In this document: positions 5,936-15,084 of the stretch, piece by piece
Layout of the letters: each line of letters opens with the position of its first letter
How positions within the stretch are numbered: the first letter of the stretch is position 1
Assembly (NCBI GenBank): GCA_022483465.1
Contig: JAKVNF010000002.1
Span: forward strand, 248,001 to 312,000
Length of the DNA: 64,000 nt
Source: Lachnospiraceae bacterium
GTDB lineage: Bacteria; Bacillota; Clostridia; Lachnospirales; Lachnospiraceae
Reading direction: 5' to 3'
Notes under the pieces: model-generated
The model's database searches: none
The model's input: the letters and a program-made list of their open reading frames with translations, nothing else
Told to the model about the DNA's origin: nothing
Position numbers and translations under genes: made by a program

Positions 5936-7228
5936 TTACCGCTCCAGGGCTGCGAGGTCCTGGAAGAAGGAGGGATAGCTGATCCGCACGCAGGATTCGT
6001 CGTCCAGGATCGTCTCGCCCTCTGCGGCAAGTCCCGCCACCGCAAAGCTCATCGCGATCCGATGATCGTCATAGGTGTGGATCTTGGCCCCGTGGAGGGG
6101 CTTTCCGCCGTGGATCACAAAGCCGTCCGCGGTGGGGGTGATGTCCGCGCCCATGGCGGAGAGGCCCTCCGCCACTGCCCGGATCCGGTCGGACTCCTTG
6201 ACCCGAAGTTCCGCCGCGTCCGTAATCACCGTGGTGCCCTCGGCGCAGGCTGCCATGACCGCGATGACCGGCAGCTCGTCGATGAGGGTCGGGATGAGAT
6301 CGCCGCCGATCGTTGTCCCGTGGAGGGCGCTGCTCTTCACAAGAAGGTCCGCACAGGGCTCTGCGTCCTTGGTCTCATTGACCAGCTCGATGTCGGCGCC
6401 CATGGCCTTTGCCACCCGCAGGATCCCGTCCCTTGTGGGGTTGATCCCCACGTGCTTTAAGAGCACCTCCGAGCCCGGCACGATGCAGGCCCCCGCCAGG
6501 AAGTAGGCGGCGGAGGAGATGTCGCCGGGCACCTCGATGTCGATGGGGGTGAGGCGGTCGGTGGGGGTGACTGTGACAGAATTGCCCTTTGTCTCCACCG
6601 ATGCTCCGAAGGCCCGGAGCATCCGCTCCGTGTGGTCCCGGGACTTTGTGGGCTCATTCACTGTGGTGGGTCCCTCGGCATAGAGGCCCGCCAAGAGAAT
6701 CGCGGACTTGACCTGAGCGGAGGCCACCGGGGAGTCATAGGTGATACCGTGGAGCGGCGTGCCCGTGATCTGGAGCGGGGCACAGCCGTCATCATTCATG
6801 CTGACGATCTTGGCGCCCATCTGCGCGAGCGGGGTGATGACGCGCTTCATCGGCCTTGCGTTCACCGAGTTGTCGCCGGAGACCAGGGAGACAAAGCGCT
6901 GGGGCGCCAGAATCCCGGTCATGATCCGGGTCGTGGTGCCGGAGTTTCCCGTGTAGAGCACCACCGTGTGGAACGAGGGGTGCAGGCCCTGCATGCCCAT
7001 GCCGTGCACGATCACGTGTCCCGGATGGGTGAAATCCCGCTCCACAAAGATGCCGAGACGGGTGAAGCAGTCGATGGTGGAGAGACAGTCGGCGCTCTCG
7101 AGGAAGTTGGTGACATGGGTGTCTCCGTCTGCCAGTGCCCCCAGCATGATGGAACGGTGGGAGATGGACTTGTCCCCGGGAATTGCCGCCTCGCCGCGAA
7201 GCGGCGCTGCCTTCTTGATGGTTAACAT
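5936..7228 (-). CDS. aroA: 3-phosphoshikimate 1-carboxyvinyltransferase (EPSP synthase)
   Basis: 430 aa, normal family length. Transfers the enolpyruvyl group of PEP to shikimate-3-phosphate, the sixth step of the shikimate pathway, in the cytosol. Visible landmarks: GDKSISHRSIMLGALA (S3P binding, residues 18-33), GNSGTTTRIMTG (PEP/glyphosate loop), NARPMKRVITPLAQMGA, SAQVKSAILLAGL, and the C-terminal DHRIAMSFAVAGL. The GNSGTTTR form of the loop differs from the GNAGTAMR of E. coli and is nearer the glyphosate-tolerant class; tolerance is inference only. It lies 16 nt downstream of tyrA, so the two form an aromatic amino acid operon. Confidence 0.97.
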   Translation of the reverse strand: MLTIKKAAPLRGEAAIPGDKSISHRSIMLGALADGDTHVTNFLESADCLSTIDCFTRLGIFVERDFTHPGHVIVHGMGMQGLHPSFHTVVLYTGNSGTTTRIMTGILAPQRFVSLVSGDNSVNARPMKRVITPLAQMGAKIVSMNDDGCAPLQITGTPLHGITYDSPVASAQVKSAILLAGLYAEGPTTVNEPTKSRDHTERMLRAFGASVETKGNSVTVTPTDRLTPIDIEVPGDISSAAYFLAGACIVPGSEVLLKHVGINPTRDGILRVAKAMGADIELVNETKDAEPCADLLVKSSALHGTTIGGDLIPTLIDELPVIAVMAACAEGTTVITDAAELRVKESDRIRAVAEGLSAMGADITPTADGFVIHGGKPLHGAKIHTYDDHRIAMSFAVAGLAAEGETILDDESCVRISYPSFFQDLAALER

Positions 7229-7244
7229 ATGGTTTGCCCCCCTG

Positions 7245-8393
7245 TTATCGTGCGCGATGGAGTGTATAGCTGTGTGCCGTCAGGATCTCGGCCGCCTTCT
7301 CGAGGGCCGCCGCGTCGTAGAACTCCACGAGCAGAACGCCCTCCTGGTACTCCCGGTTGTGGGTGATGCCGACGTTCTTGATGCTGACCGCATTGACCGC
7401 AAGGAGCGTGACCACCTCCGCCAGGGCGGCGGGCCGGTCCTCGATGTCGACATAGATCGTATAGAGCTGTCCCTTGGCGCCGGGCGTGGTCTGGGTGAAG
7501 CTGTCCCGATAGGCCTTGGCAGCTGCAAAGAAGTCGTAGATCTCGTTCTCCTTGCTCTTGGCGATCTCGCCCCGGATCTTCTGGAGTTCGGCAAGGTACC
7601 GGTCGAGGAGAAGCAGCAGGTTGTCCTTATTCGTGAGGCAGATCTGCTGCCACATGACGGGGGAGGAGGAGGAGATCCTCGTGATGTCCTTGAAGCCCCC
7701 GGCGGCGATCTGCTTTAAGAGCTCATTCTCGTCGTCCGCATCCCGCACCGTGTTCACCAGGGCCGCGGAGACCACGTGGGGCAGGTGGGAGATGGCAGAG
7801 ACCGCAAAGTCGTGCTGCTCGCAGGTGACAACGAGCGGAATCGCCCGAAAGCCCGAGACGAGGGCCACCATCGCAGCGGTCTTCTCCTTCGGGGTCTCTT
7901 GTTCCGGTGCGAGGAGGTAGTAGGCGTTCTCGAGAAGCTCTGCCCGGGAGTTGCGGTAGCGAGTCCTCTCGGAGCCCGTCATCGGGTGGCCGCCGACAAA
8001 GTACGGGGCAAGGCCCAGGGCCCTGACGTGCTCGTGGATGTCCCGCTTTGTGGAGCCGATGTCGGTGAGGATCGCGGTTGACTTTAAGTGCCCGGAGAGC
8101 TCCTTTAAGTTCTCGGCATTGTCCTGGACCGGGGCACAGAGAAAGACCACGTCGCAGTCCGCAAAGTCCGCACCGGAAAAGCGGTCCTTTCCCGTCCGCG
8201 CCAGGCAGTCCTCGCGGCAGGTGCCGTCGTTGACAACGCCGTCCTCCATGGCCTCGTAGAGGCTGTCCCGCGAGGGGTTGTAGGCGGTGATGACGGCCGA
8301 GGGCCAGTACTTGCGGATGGCCCGCGCGATCGAGCCGCCGATGAGGCCGAGGCCCACAAAGCCAAAATGCCAGGTGTTAAAATCGGGATTCAT
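7245..8393 (-). CDS. tyrA: Prephenate dehydrogenase with C-terminal ACT domain
   Basis: 382 aa. Oxidative decarboxylation of prephenate to 4-hydroxyphenylpyruvate for tyrosine. N-terminal Rossmann fold GLGLIGGSIARAI (14-26), LTDIGSTKRDI, the active-site segment VGGHPMTGSERTRYRNSRAE, and the helical dimerisation domain with AISHLPHVVSAALV. Residues about 310-378 (LYTIYVDIEDRPAALAEVVT ... NVGITH) form an ACT domain, expected to bind tyrosine for feedback control. The ATG has AAAGGAGACGC upstream. First gene of the tyrA-aroA unit. Confidence 0.96.
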   Translation of the reverse strand: MNPDFNTWHFGFVGLGLIGGSIARAIRKYWPSAVITAYNPSRDSLYEAMEDGVVNDGTCREDCLARTGKDRFSGADFADCDVVFLCAPVQDNAENLKELSGHLKSTAILTDIGSTKRDIHEHVRALGLAPYFVGGHPMTGSERTRYRNSRAELLENAYYLLAPEQETPKEKTAAMVALVSGFRAIPLVVTCEQHDFAVSAISHLPHVVSAALVNTVRDADDENELLKQIAAGGFKDITRISSSSPVMWQQICLTNKDNLLLLLDRYLAELQKIRGEIAKSKENEIYDFFAAAKAYRDSFTQTTPGAKGQLYTIYVDIEDRPAALAEVVTLLAVNAVSIKNVGITHNREYQEGVLLVEFYDAAALEKAAEILTAHSYTLHRAR

Positions 8394-8663
8394 GCGTCTC
8401 CTTTGCCAATCCGGAGCCCAGCCCCGGTTACTCCCACCACTTTAACACATTCCAGCGGCAAACGTACAGAAGCAAAATCCCGGGTGAGTCTGTGCAAAGA
8501 GGGGCGAGAATGCGGGTATACCATGTAACGACGTTTATGGACACTTCATCCCTGCATTGATGACCTGGTCCCCACACCGTGGATGCCAGGCTCACCCTGG
8601 AGGACTTCTTTGCAAAGCTCACCATCAACTACCGCTGAGTGACGTGGCAACAACCGCATCAGT
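8394..8663. other. Intergenic region before leuS, no gene seen
   Basis: Between the divergent tyrA and leuS. A short plus-strand frame ends VDARLTLEDFFAKLTINYR at 8639, just before a terminator, and looks like the very tail of a lost protein-coding gene. It has stop codons 24 codons upstream. No T-box could be established (see rejected items). Confidence 0.35.
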
Positions 8664-8697
8664 CGGACCTGCGCACGCCGCACGGGTCCGGCTTTTT
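8664..8697 (+). terminator. Rho-independent terminator upstream of leuS
   Basis: CGGACC (8664-8669) pairs with GGTCCG (8685-8690), followed by GC and TTTTT. Because a promoter lies downstream of it, it ends an older upstream transcript rather than attenuating leuS. Confidence 0.6.
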
Positions 8698-8742
8698 GGT
8701 CCCCGCAAATAGGGCATCGGGCGGGCCAGGGCCACCGCCGGA

Positions 8743-8772
8743 TTGACAAGGCCCGCAGGCGGGGCTTATCAT
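8743..8772 (+). promoter_or_regulatory. SigA-type promoter of leuS
   Basis: TTGACA (8743-8748), 18-bp spacer, TATCAT (8767-8772), 52 bp before the leuS start codon. Confidence 0.75.
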
Positions 8773-8823
8773 GTTACGAGCTGTAAATACACAGCAACTC
8801 GAGAACAGGAAGGCAGTCTTATC

Positions 8824-11241
8824 ATGAAGTACAATTTTGCAAAAATCGAACCCAAGTGGCAGAAGGCGTGGGCCGATGCAGAGGCATTCAAGGCCGTCGA
8901 CTTCGACAAGCGCCCCAAGTGGTACGGACTCGTGGAGTTCCCGTATCCTTCCGGCGCCGGCATGCATGTGGGCCACATCAAGGCCTACTCCAGCATTGAG
9001 GTGCTGGCACGAAAGAGAAGAATGCAGGGCTACAACGTGCTATTCCCGATCGGATTCGACAGCTTCGGCCTGCCTGCGGAGAACTACGCGATCAAGACCA
9101 ACACCCATCCCCACATCATCACCGAGAAGAACATTCAGCACTTCTCGGAGCAGCTGAAGAAGGTGGGCTTCTCCTTTGACTGGTCGAGAGAGTTTGCCAC
9201 CTCCCGCCCGGACTACTACAAGTGGACCCAGTGGATCTTCTTAAAGCTCTTTGAGCATGGCCTGGTGTTCCGCTCCAAGACGCTTGTCAACTACTGCCCC
9301 CACTGCAAGGTGGTCCTCTCCAACGAGGACTCCCAGGGAGGCAAGTGCGATATCTGCCACAGCGACGTGATCCAGCTCCCGAAGGACGTCTGGTTCCTTC
9401 GGATCACGGACTACGCGGACAAGCTCCTCGAGGGCCTCAACCACGTGGACTATCCGGAGTCCGTCAAGCAGCAGGAGATCGCCTGGATCGGCAAGTCCAC
9501 CGGTACCTTTGTGGACTTCCTTGTCAAGGACCACGACGACAAGCTCGAGGTCTACACGACCCGTTGCGATACCCTCTACGGCGTGACCTTCATGGTCGTT
9601 GCCCCGGAGCACCCGATCCTCGACAAGTACAAGAGCGAGATCACCAACTGGGATGCCGTCGAGGTATACCGGCAGGAGTGCGCAAAGAAGTCCGAGTTTG
9701 AGCGCACCCAGCTCGTCAAGGACAAGACCGGTGTCAAGATCGAGGGTCTCTCCGCGATCAACCCGATCACCGGCAAGGAGATCCCGATCTTCATCGCAGA
9801 CTACGTCATGATGGGATACGGCACCGGCGCGATCATGGCCGTGCCCGCCCATGACCAGAGAGACTACGACTTTGCCAAGGCTTTCAACGTCCCGATCATC
9901 CAGGTCATCAAGGGAGGCGATATCTCCAAGGAGGCCTACACCGGCGACGGCGAGATGATCAACTCCGGGTTCTTAAACGGCTACACCAACAAGAAGGACT
10001 CCATCGCCAAGATGCAGGAGTTCCTCGGTGAGAAGGGCATCGGCCACAAGGGCGTGCAGTACAAGATGAAGGACTGGGCCTTCAACCGCCAGCGCTACTG
10101 GGGCGAGCCCATTCCGCTGATCCACTGCCCGAAGTGCGGCACCGTGGGCGTTCCCTACGACGAGCTGCCGCTCAAGCTCCCGGATGTCGAGAACTTTGAG
10201 CCCGGCCAGGATGGCAAGAGCCCGCTGGCGAGAATCCCGAGCTTTGTCAACTGCACCTGCCCCAAGTGCGGCGGCCCCGCAAAGCGCGAGACCGACACCA
10301 TGCCCCAGTGGGCCGGTTCGTCCTGGTACTTCCTTCGGTTCTGCGACCCGCACAACGACAAGGCCTTTGCAGACCGCAAGAAGATCGAATACTGGATGCC
10401 CGTCGACCACTACAACGGCGGCATGGAGCACGTGACAAGACACCTTCTCTACTCCCGGTTCTGGCACCACTTCCTCTATGACATCGGGGAGGTGAATACG
10501 CCGGAGCCCTACGCAAAGCGCACCTACCAGGGCATGGTGCTGGGCGCTGACGGCGAGAAGATGTCCAAGTCCAAGGGCAATGTCATCGACCCGGTGGATA
10601 TCGTGGATCAGTACGGCGCGGACACGCTCCGGACCTACGTCATGTTCATGGGCGACTACGGCAGTGCTGCTCCCTGGTCCGATGAGTCTCTGAAAGGCTG
10701 CAAGCGGTTCCTGGACCGTGTTGCCGGCCTCACCGACATCGTGAAGGACATGCCGGAGGATCCCGACACCGAGGCCAAGGTCCACAAGACCATCAAGAAG
10801 GTCTCGGACGATATCGAGAACATGAAGTTCAACACCGCCATCGCGGCGCTGATGACGCTGATCAACGACTTCTCCAAGAAGGGCGCGATCACCAAGTCCG
10901 ACCTGGAGACCTTCCTCAAGCTCCTCTCCCCGTTCGCCCCGCACCTCACCGAGGAGATCTGGGAGTTCATCGGCAACAATCCGGATGGGAAGACCTTCTG
11001 CACGCTCTCGTCCTGGCCGACCTACGACGAGGAGAAGACCAAGGACGCCACGGTGAAGATGGGCGTTCAGGTCAACGGCAAGGTGAGAGGCACCATTGAA
11101 ATCGCCGCCGATGCACCGAAGGAGGAGGCACTCGCCGCAGGCAGAGCGCAGGAGAATGTCGCCAAGTACCTCGAGGGCAAGACCATCGTCAAGGAGATCT
11201 ATGTCCCCGGCAAGATCCTGAACTTTGTCGTGAGGGGATAA
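8824..11241 (+). CDS. leuS: Leucyl-tRNA synthetase
   Basis: 805 aa, normal for bacterial LeuRS. Charges tRNA-Leu with leucine and hydrolyses mischarged tRNA in its CP1 domain. HIGH-type motif HVGH at residues 48-51 after FPYPSGAGM; zinc-knuckle cysteines in CPHCKVVLSNEDSQGGKCDI; CP1 editing domain about 225-420 with TRCDTLYGVTFMVVAPEHP and GTGAIMAVPAHDQRDYDFA; KMSKS at 579-583; anticodon-binding helices and C-terminal domain ending GKILNFVV. Start MKYNFAKIEPKWQKAW chosen because it matches the family and follows AGGAAGG; a longer in-frame opening from 8743 would begin at the promoter itself. Monocistronic, with its own promoter and terminator. Confidence 0.97.
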   Translation: MKYNFAKIEPKWQKAWADAEAFKAVDFDKRPKWYGLVEFPYPSGAGMHVGHIKAYSSIEVLARKRRMQGYNVLFPIGFDSFGLPAENYAIKTNTHPHIITEKNIQHFSEQLKKVGFSFDWSREFATSRPDYYKWTQWIFLKLFEHGLVFRSKTLVNYCPHCKVVLSNEDSQGGKCDICHSDVIQLPKDVWFLRITDYADKLLEGLNHVDYPESVKQQEIAWIGKSTGTFVDFLVKDHDDKLEVYTTRCDTLYGVTFMVVAPEHPILDKYKSEITNWDAVEVYRQECAKKSEFERTQLVKDKTGVKIEGLSAINPITGKEIPIFIADYVMMGYGTGAIMAVPAHDQRDYDFAKAFNVPIIQVIKGGDISKEAYTGDGEMINSGFLNGYTNKKDSIAKMQEFLGEKGIGHKGVQYKMKDWAFNRQRYWGEPIPLIHCPKCGTVGVPYDELPLKLPDVENFEPGQDGKSPLARIPSFVNCTCPKCGGPAKRETDTMPQWAGSSWYFLRFCDPHNDKAFADRKKIEYWMPVDHYNGGMEHVTRHLLYSRFWHHFLYDIGEVNTPEPYAKRTYQGMVLGADGEKMSKSKGNVIDPVDIVDQYGADTLRTYVMFMGDYGSAAPWSDESLKGCKRFLDRVAGLTDIVKDMPEDPDTEAKVHKTIKKVSDDIENMKFNTAIAALMTLINDFSKKGAITKSDLETFLKLLSPFAPHLTEEIWEFIGNNPDGKTFCTLSSWPTYDEEKTKDATVKMGVQVNGKVRGTIEIAADAPKEEALAAGRAQENVAKYLEGKTIVKEIYVPGKILNFVVRG

Positions 11242-11260
11242 CCGTTACACATATATGGGA

Positions 11261-11293
11261 AGGTGCTGCAGAGAAGCTCTGCAGCACCTTTTT
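11261..11293 (+). terminator. leuS terminator
   Basis: AGGTGCTGCAGAG (11261-11273), loop AAG, perfect complement to 11289, then five T. Confidence 0.9.
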
Positions 11294-11339
11294 GAATTCG
11301 GAAGAAAAGATGCAGCGAACCTGGGAGAGGAGGCAAAAG

Positions 11340-12788
11340 ATGGAGCGATACCTGCTGATGAACAAAGATGCCAAAGCCGCGTCCGCCATCCTGGAAGCGG
11401 GTCCCGAAGGCGAAAGGCTTCGCATGGAGCGCGTTTTCGGTGCGCTCCCCATCGGACTTAAGGCTGGGACGCTGACCCGGTGGGCGGAGAACCGAATGGC
11501 ATCCAGGCACAGCCGCCATCTGCGGGAACTTATGCGGGCGTGCCGCTGCGATACCCTGGGCGGCTTTCTTCGCGCAACCCATGCCGCCTCCACGATCGAC
11601 ACCTTTTGGATCAAGGGCGAAGAGGAGCCGGTTTCCTGGCAGCAGGTCTCCCCGTACCGGAACGCGTTCAACCGGTCGGTCTCGAGGATTGCCTTCGGGG
11701 TGCCTGGAACGCTGGATCTCGACGCCTCCACGGTATCTCCGGAGCTGACAACCGACGGATCCTTTCAAAAATGCTTTCAGAGAGAGACCGGAATGATCTA
11801 CCTCTATAAGCGGGGCACCACAGGGGCCGCCAATGCGGGACTTGAGCCCTACGGGGAATTCCTCGCCTCTGAGATCGCCGGAAAGGTCTGCGGGGAGGCG
11901 GTGCCCTATGACCTTGTCAGGCTGTATGGCGTCGTATCCAGCCGCTGCGCGCTGTTTACCAGCGAGCAAAACGGGTACGTTCCCATGTCCGCCATGACGC
12001 GCAGCACGACGCCAGGACACCTCCTGCAGTTTTTTGCCGGCCTCTCAGAGGAAGCAGAAGAGCGCTTTCGCGAAATGCTGGTCTTAGATGCCATCGTGTT
12101 CAACACAGACCGGCATCTGGGGAATTTCGGCGTCCTTGTGAACAATGACACGGCGCGGCCTCTCAGGATGGCACCGGTATTCGACTTCAACCTGTCCCTG
12201 TTTCCGTATGCCATGGAAGAAGAACTGCAGGATCCCGGAGATCTGCTCATAAAGTATGTCCCCGTCCTCGGCAGCGACTTCACCCGCACCGCGCAGCAGG
12301 CGATGACGCAGAGGATCCGGGATCGCGTCAAAGGTCTGGAGGGGTTCCGGTTCTCGTTTCAGGGGGATGAGAAGTTTTCGCAGTCCCGGATCCGGCTCCT
12401 CGAGGAGATCATCGGCCGGCAGGTGGATGCTCTGCTCTCTCAGGATGTTCTGCAGACAAGGGATGTCTTTGTCCCCGCGCGGCAGATCCAGAAGGAGAGA
12501 AAGGCGCAGGAAGCGGCCAAGCGGCTGGACAGAGCCTATGCCCTTCTTTCCTGCAGGAAGGGCTTCTTCGTGAGTGTCATTCAGGACACCGATACCCAGG
12601 CGATCTGTCTGGAATCCTCCGAGGATGCCGATGAAAACCCCTCTGTGTACCTCGACTTTCTCCGGAACACGGCGGAGGCCTTTCAGGACGGCATGCGCAT
12701 CTCCGAGCAGACGCTGCCTTTGGATTACCGGGATGCGATCCAGGCAGCCGGGCCGTACCTGGGAAGAGCACCCGGGACACCGCAGTGA
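11340..12788 (+). CDS. HipA-like protein kinase, stand-alone
   Basis: 482 aa. Start at 11340 because GAGAGGAGG lies 6 nt upstream; an upstream in-frame ATG at 11292 falls inside the leuS terminator. The C-terminal half has the HipA-type kinase core: DAIVFNTDRHLGNFGVLVNN (catalytic loop, D-R-H-x-x-N) and MAPVFDFNLSLF (Mg-binding DFN). The N-terminal third (SRHSRHLRELMRACRCDTLG, then TFWIKGEEEPVSWQQVSPY) matches uncharacterised Clostridia proteins in which this kinase fold lacks the HipA N-lobe of classic HipBA. No HipB-like antitoxin gene is adjacent. Ser/Thr kinase activity is likely from the motifs; the target is unknown. Confidence 0.75.
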   Translation: MERYLLMNKDAKAASAILEAGPEGERLRMERVFGALPIGLKAGTLTRWAENRMASRHSRHLRELMRACRCDTLGGFLRATHAASTIDTFWIKGEEEPVSWQQVSPYRNAFNRSVSRIAFGVPGTLDLDASTVSPELTTDGSFQKCFQRETGMIYLYKRGTTGAANAGLEPYGEFLASEIAGKVCGEAVPYDLVRLYGVVSSRCALFTSEQNGYVPMSAMTRSTTPGHLLQFFAGLSEEAEERFREMLVLDAIVFNTDRHLGNFGVLVNNDTARPLRMAPVFDFNLSLFPYAMEEELQDPGDLLIKYVPVLGSDFTRTAQQAMTQRIRDRVKGLEGFRFSFQGDEKFSQSRIRLLEEIIGRQVDALLSQDVLQTRDVFVPARQIQKERKAQEAAKRLDRAYALLSCRKGFFVSVIQDTDTQAICLESSEDADENPSVYLDFLRNTAEAFQDGMRISEQTLPLDYRDAIQAAGPYLGRAPGTPQ

Positions 12789-13062
12789 TGCAGAAGAGAA
12801 AAGCGGTGTTAGCGCCGGGAGAAGGACAGAACAGAAAATCACTGTTTTCTCTGTCTCTATCCGTTCTTTCCCAATCTGCAGCCTGCCCGTCTCCGTCTTT
12901 TATGCGGCCGGGAAATTACCCAAAAACCATTTCTCAATTTGTGAAAAAAATGCGAACTCCCACAATGGAAGCGCCAGCTCCGCCGGGCTATAATCGGTCT
13001 TGTGTCTGAAAACGGTTACATTATAGATAAAAGATAGCATTACGGCACAGAGAGGAAACATT
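12789..13062 (+). promoter_or_regulatory. phn operon upstream region with candidate promoter
   Basis: No gene. Candidate promoter TGGAAG (12966-12971), 17-bp spacer, consensus TATAAT (12989-12994), about 70 bp before phnD. The leader then contains AT-rich TTACATTATAGATAAAAGAT and GAGAGGAAACATT directly before the ATG (ribosome binding site GAGAGGA). No Pho-box or riboswitch could be recognised. Confidence 0.5.
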
Positions 13063-14205
13063 ATGAAGAAGACAGTTGTATCCACACTTCTGGCAGCTGC
13101 AACTGCTGCTTCCCTGCTCGCAGGGTGCGGCAGCTCCTCCAGCTCCGACACCGCTGCCACCGAGGCCGCAGCCGCTTCCACAGAGGCTTCTGCCGAGGCT
13201 GCAGCATCCACTACCGAGGCAGCAGCATCCTCCACGGAGGCTGCCGGTGAGCTGAAGGACATTGACGTGCTGAACGTCGCCTTCGTTCCCTCCCGCGATC
13301 CCGATGAGATCGTGACCCAGACCGAGCCCTTAAAGCAGCTCCTCCAGGATCAGCTCAAGACCCTTGGCTACAACGTCAAGGACGTGGAGATCACGGTCGG
13401 CACCTCCTACGAGGCAGTCGGTGAGGGCCTTGAGGCTGGCACCATCGATGTCGGCTTCATCCCCGGCGGCACCTATGTCCTGTACGATGACGGGTGCGAG
13501 GCTCTGCTCACGGCAACCCGCTCCGGCCTCTCCATCGACTCCGATGATCCGAAGGTCTGGAATGACAACAAGCCCACCACGGCATCTGATCAGCAGGTGA
13601 CCTACTACAGAGCCCTGATGATCGCAGGCCCCTCCGACGCCGGAAAGGCCGTTGCTGACAAGGTCAACAGCGGTGAGGACCTGACCTGGGACGACTTTGA
13701 CTCCCTCAACTGGGGTGTCATGGGACCCACTTCCTCCGCAGGCTATATCTATCCCGCACTCTGGATGAAGGACAAGTTCGGAAAGACCATCACCGATCTG
13801 TCCCACGCCGTTCAGTGCGACTCCTACGGCACTGCCTTCGCAAGACTGGCACAGGGCCAGATCGACGCCCTCTGCGTCTATGCAGACGGCAGACGCGACT
13901 ATGAGGACAAGTGGACCAGCGACTATGCCATGACAAACAGCATCTGGGACGACACCAATGTCATCGGCGTCACAGAGCCCATCTACAACGACACGATCTC
14001 TGTCTCCAAGAACTCTGAGGTCATGCAGGATGCAGACTTCAAGTCCGCACTGCAGCAGGCGTTCATCAACATCGGCAACTCCGACGAGGGCAAGCAGGTC
14101 ATCGCCATCTACAGCCACGAGGGCTATGAGCCGGCACAGGATTCGAACTATGACGGCGAGAGACAGGCACAGGAGCTGTTAAACAGCCTGGGAGCCACCA
14201 ACTGA
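13063..14205 (+). CDS. phnD: Phosphonate/phosphite/phosphate-type ABC transporter substrate-binding lipoprotein
   Basis: 380 aa. Lipoprotein signal peptide MKKTVVSTLLAAATAASLLA ending in GC (Cys22, lipobox LLAGC), then an Ala/Ser/Thr/Glu-rich tether (about 23-62). The mature domain has the PhnD hallmarks: VAFVPSRDPDEI, ITVGTSYEAVGEGLEAGTID, VGFIPGGTYVLY, WGVMGPTSSAGYIYPALWM (anion-binding SS/T loop) and ARLAQGQIDALCVYADGRRD. It captures the ligand outside the cell and passes it to PhnE/PhnC. The exact ligand (phosphonate, phosphite or phosphate ester) cannot be read from sequence; the downstream nucleotidase-family gene suggests a phosphate ester or phosphonate nutrient route. Confidence 0.9.
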   Translation: MKKTVVSTLLAAATAASLLAGCGSSSSSDTAATEAAAASTEASAEAAASTTEAAASSTEAAGELKDIDVLNVAFVPSRDPDEIVTQTEPLKQLLQDQLKTLGYNVKDVEITVGTSYEAVGEGLEAGTIDVGFIPGGTYVLYDDGCEALLTATRSGLSIDSDDPKVWNDNKPTTASDQQVTYYRALMIAGPSDAGKAVADKVNSGEDLTWDDFDSLNWGVMGPTSSAGYIYPALWMKDKFGKTITDLSHAVQCDSYGTAFARLAQGQIDALCVYADGRRDYEDKWTSDYAMTNSIWDDTNVIGVTEPIYNDTISVSKNSEVMQDADFKSALQQAFINIGNSDEGKQVIAIYSHEGYEPAQDSNYDGERQAQELLNSLGATN

Positions 14206-14230
14206 CGCCCAGGGTCGAAGCGAAAAACCA

Positions 14231-14266
14231 AAGAGGAGGGGATGCCACACATCCCTCCTCTTTTTT
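14231..14266 (+). terminator. Attenuating terminator between phnD and phnC
   Basis: AAGAGGAGGG pairs with CCCTCCTCTT around GATGCCACACAT, followed by TTTTTT. It probably lets phnD be made in excess over the membrane components, as is common for binding proteins. Confidence 0.8.
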
Positions 14267-14331
14267 CCGTGTTTGAAACCAGAAGACAAAACGAGCATAG
14301 CAGGAGCCGGGACAGAGGACCCGCCAGGAAC

Positions 14332-15084
14332 ATGAGTATTAAGTTCGAAGATGTAGGAAAAGTCTATCCCAACGGATACGAGGGATTGAAACACGTAAAC
14401 TGTGAGATCGAGCAGGGCGAGTTCGTCGCGATCATCGGCCTCTCCGGTGCGGGCAAGTCCACCCTGATCCGCACGATCAACCGCATGCACGACGTGACAA
14501 GCGGAAAGCTGACCGTCGACGGCGTGGACGTGATGAGCCTTTCCGGCAAGGCGCTTCGGCGCTTCCGCAGAAAGATCGGCATGATCTTCCAGTCCTTCAA
14601 CCTGATCACGCGCACCACGGTCATCCGGAACGTCCTGACGGCGTTTGTCCCGGACATGCCCTGGTACCGCTCCGCCTTCGGCATCTACACCAAGGAGGAG
14701 AAGATGAAGGCCCTCGAGTGTCTCGACAAGGTCGGCATCGTGGACAAGGCCTTCGTCCGGGCGGACCAGCTCTCCGGCGGCCAGCAGCAGCGCGTTGCCC
14801 TGGCGAGAACCCTGGCCCAGAACCCGCAGATCATCCTCGCCGATGAGCCGGTCGCCGCCCTGGACCCTGTGACGGCAAAGACCGTCATGGACGACTTCAC
14901 GCGGATCAACCGGGACATGAACATCACGATCCTCATCAACATCCACCATGTGGACCTCGCCCTCCAGTACTGCCAGAGGGTCATCGGCATCCGGGCAGGA
15001 GAGATCGTCTACGACGGTCCCGCCTCCGAGGTGAACGATGCGGTCCTGAAGCAGATCTATGAGGGAGGTGACAAGAAAGAATGA
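14332..15084 (+). CDS. phnC: Phosphonate-type ABC transporter ATP-binding protein
   Basis: 250 aa ATPase of the importer. Walker A GLSGAGKST (36-44), Q-loop MIFQSFNLI, signature LSGGQQQR, Walker B ILADEP with the A-loop/D-loop VAALDP, and H-loop INIHHVD. Start MSIKFEDVGKVYPNG at 14332 follows CCAGGAAC; the longer open frame from 14242 begins in the terminator. Ends in ATGA overlap with the first phnE. Confidence 0.95.
   Translation: MSIKFEDVGKVYPNGYEGLKHVNCEIEQGEFVAIIGLSGAGKSTLIRTINRMHDVTSGKLTVDGVDVMSLSGKALRRFRRKIGMIFQSFNLITRTTVIRNVLTAFVPDMPWYRSAFGIYTKEEKMKALECLDKVGIVDKAFVRADQLSGGQQQRVALARTLAQNPQIILADEPVAALDPVTAKTVMDDFTRINRDMNITILINIHHVDLALQYCQRVIGIRAGEIVYDGPASEVNDAVLKQIYEGGDKKE

Noticed and set aside
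8560-8700. Leucine T-box riboswitch upstream of leuS
   Set aside because: GTGGCAACAACCGC before a terminator recalls a T-box, but two extra bases break the consensus, no Stem I or specifier loop was found, and the likely leuS promoter lies downstream of the terminator.
12937-12954. Rex-like half site TTGTGAA upstream of phnD
   Set aside because: The other half (ATGCGAA) does not complete the dyad.
12785-13009. 74-codon frame before phnD
   Set aside because: No ribosome binding site, overlaps the hipA-like stop and the candidate promoter, and composition is not coding-like.
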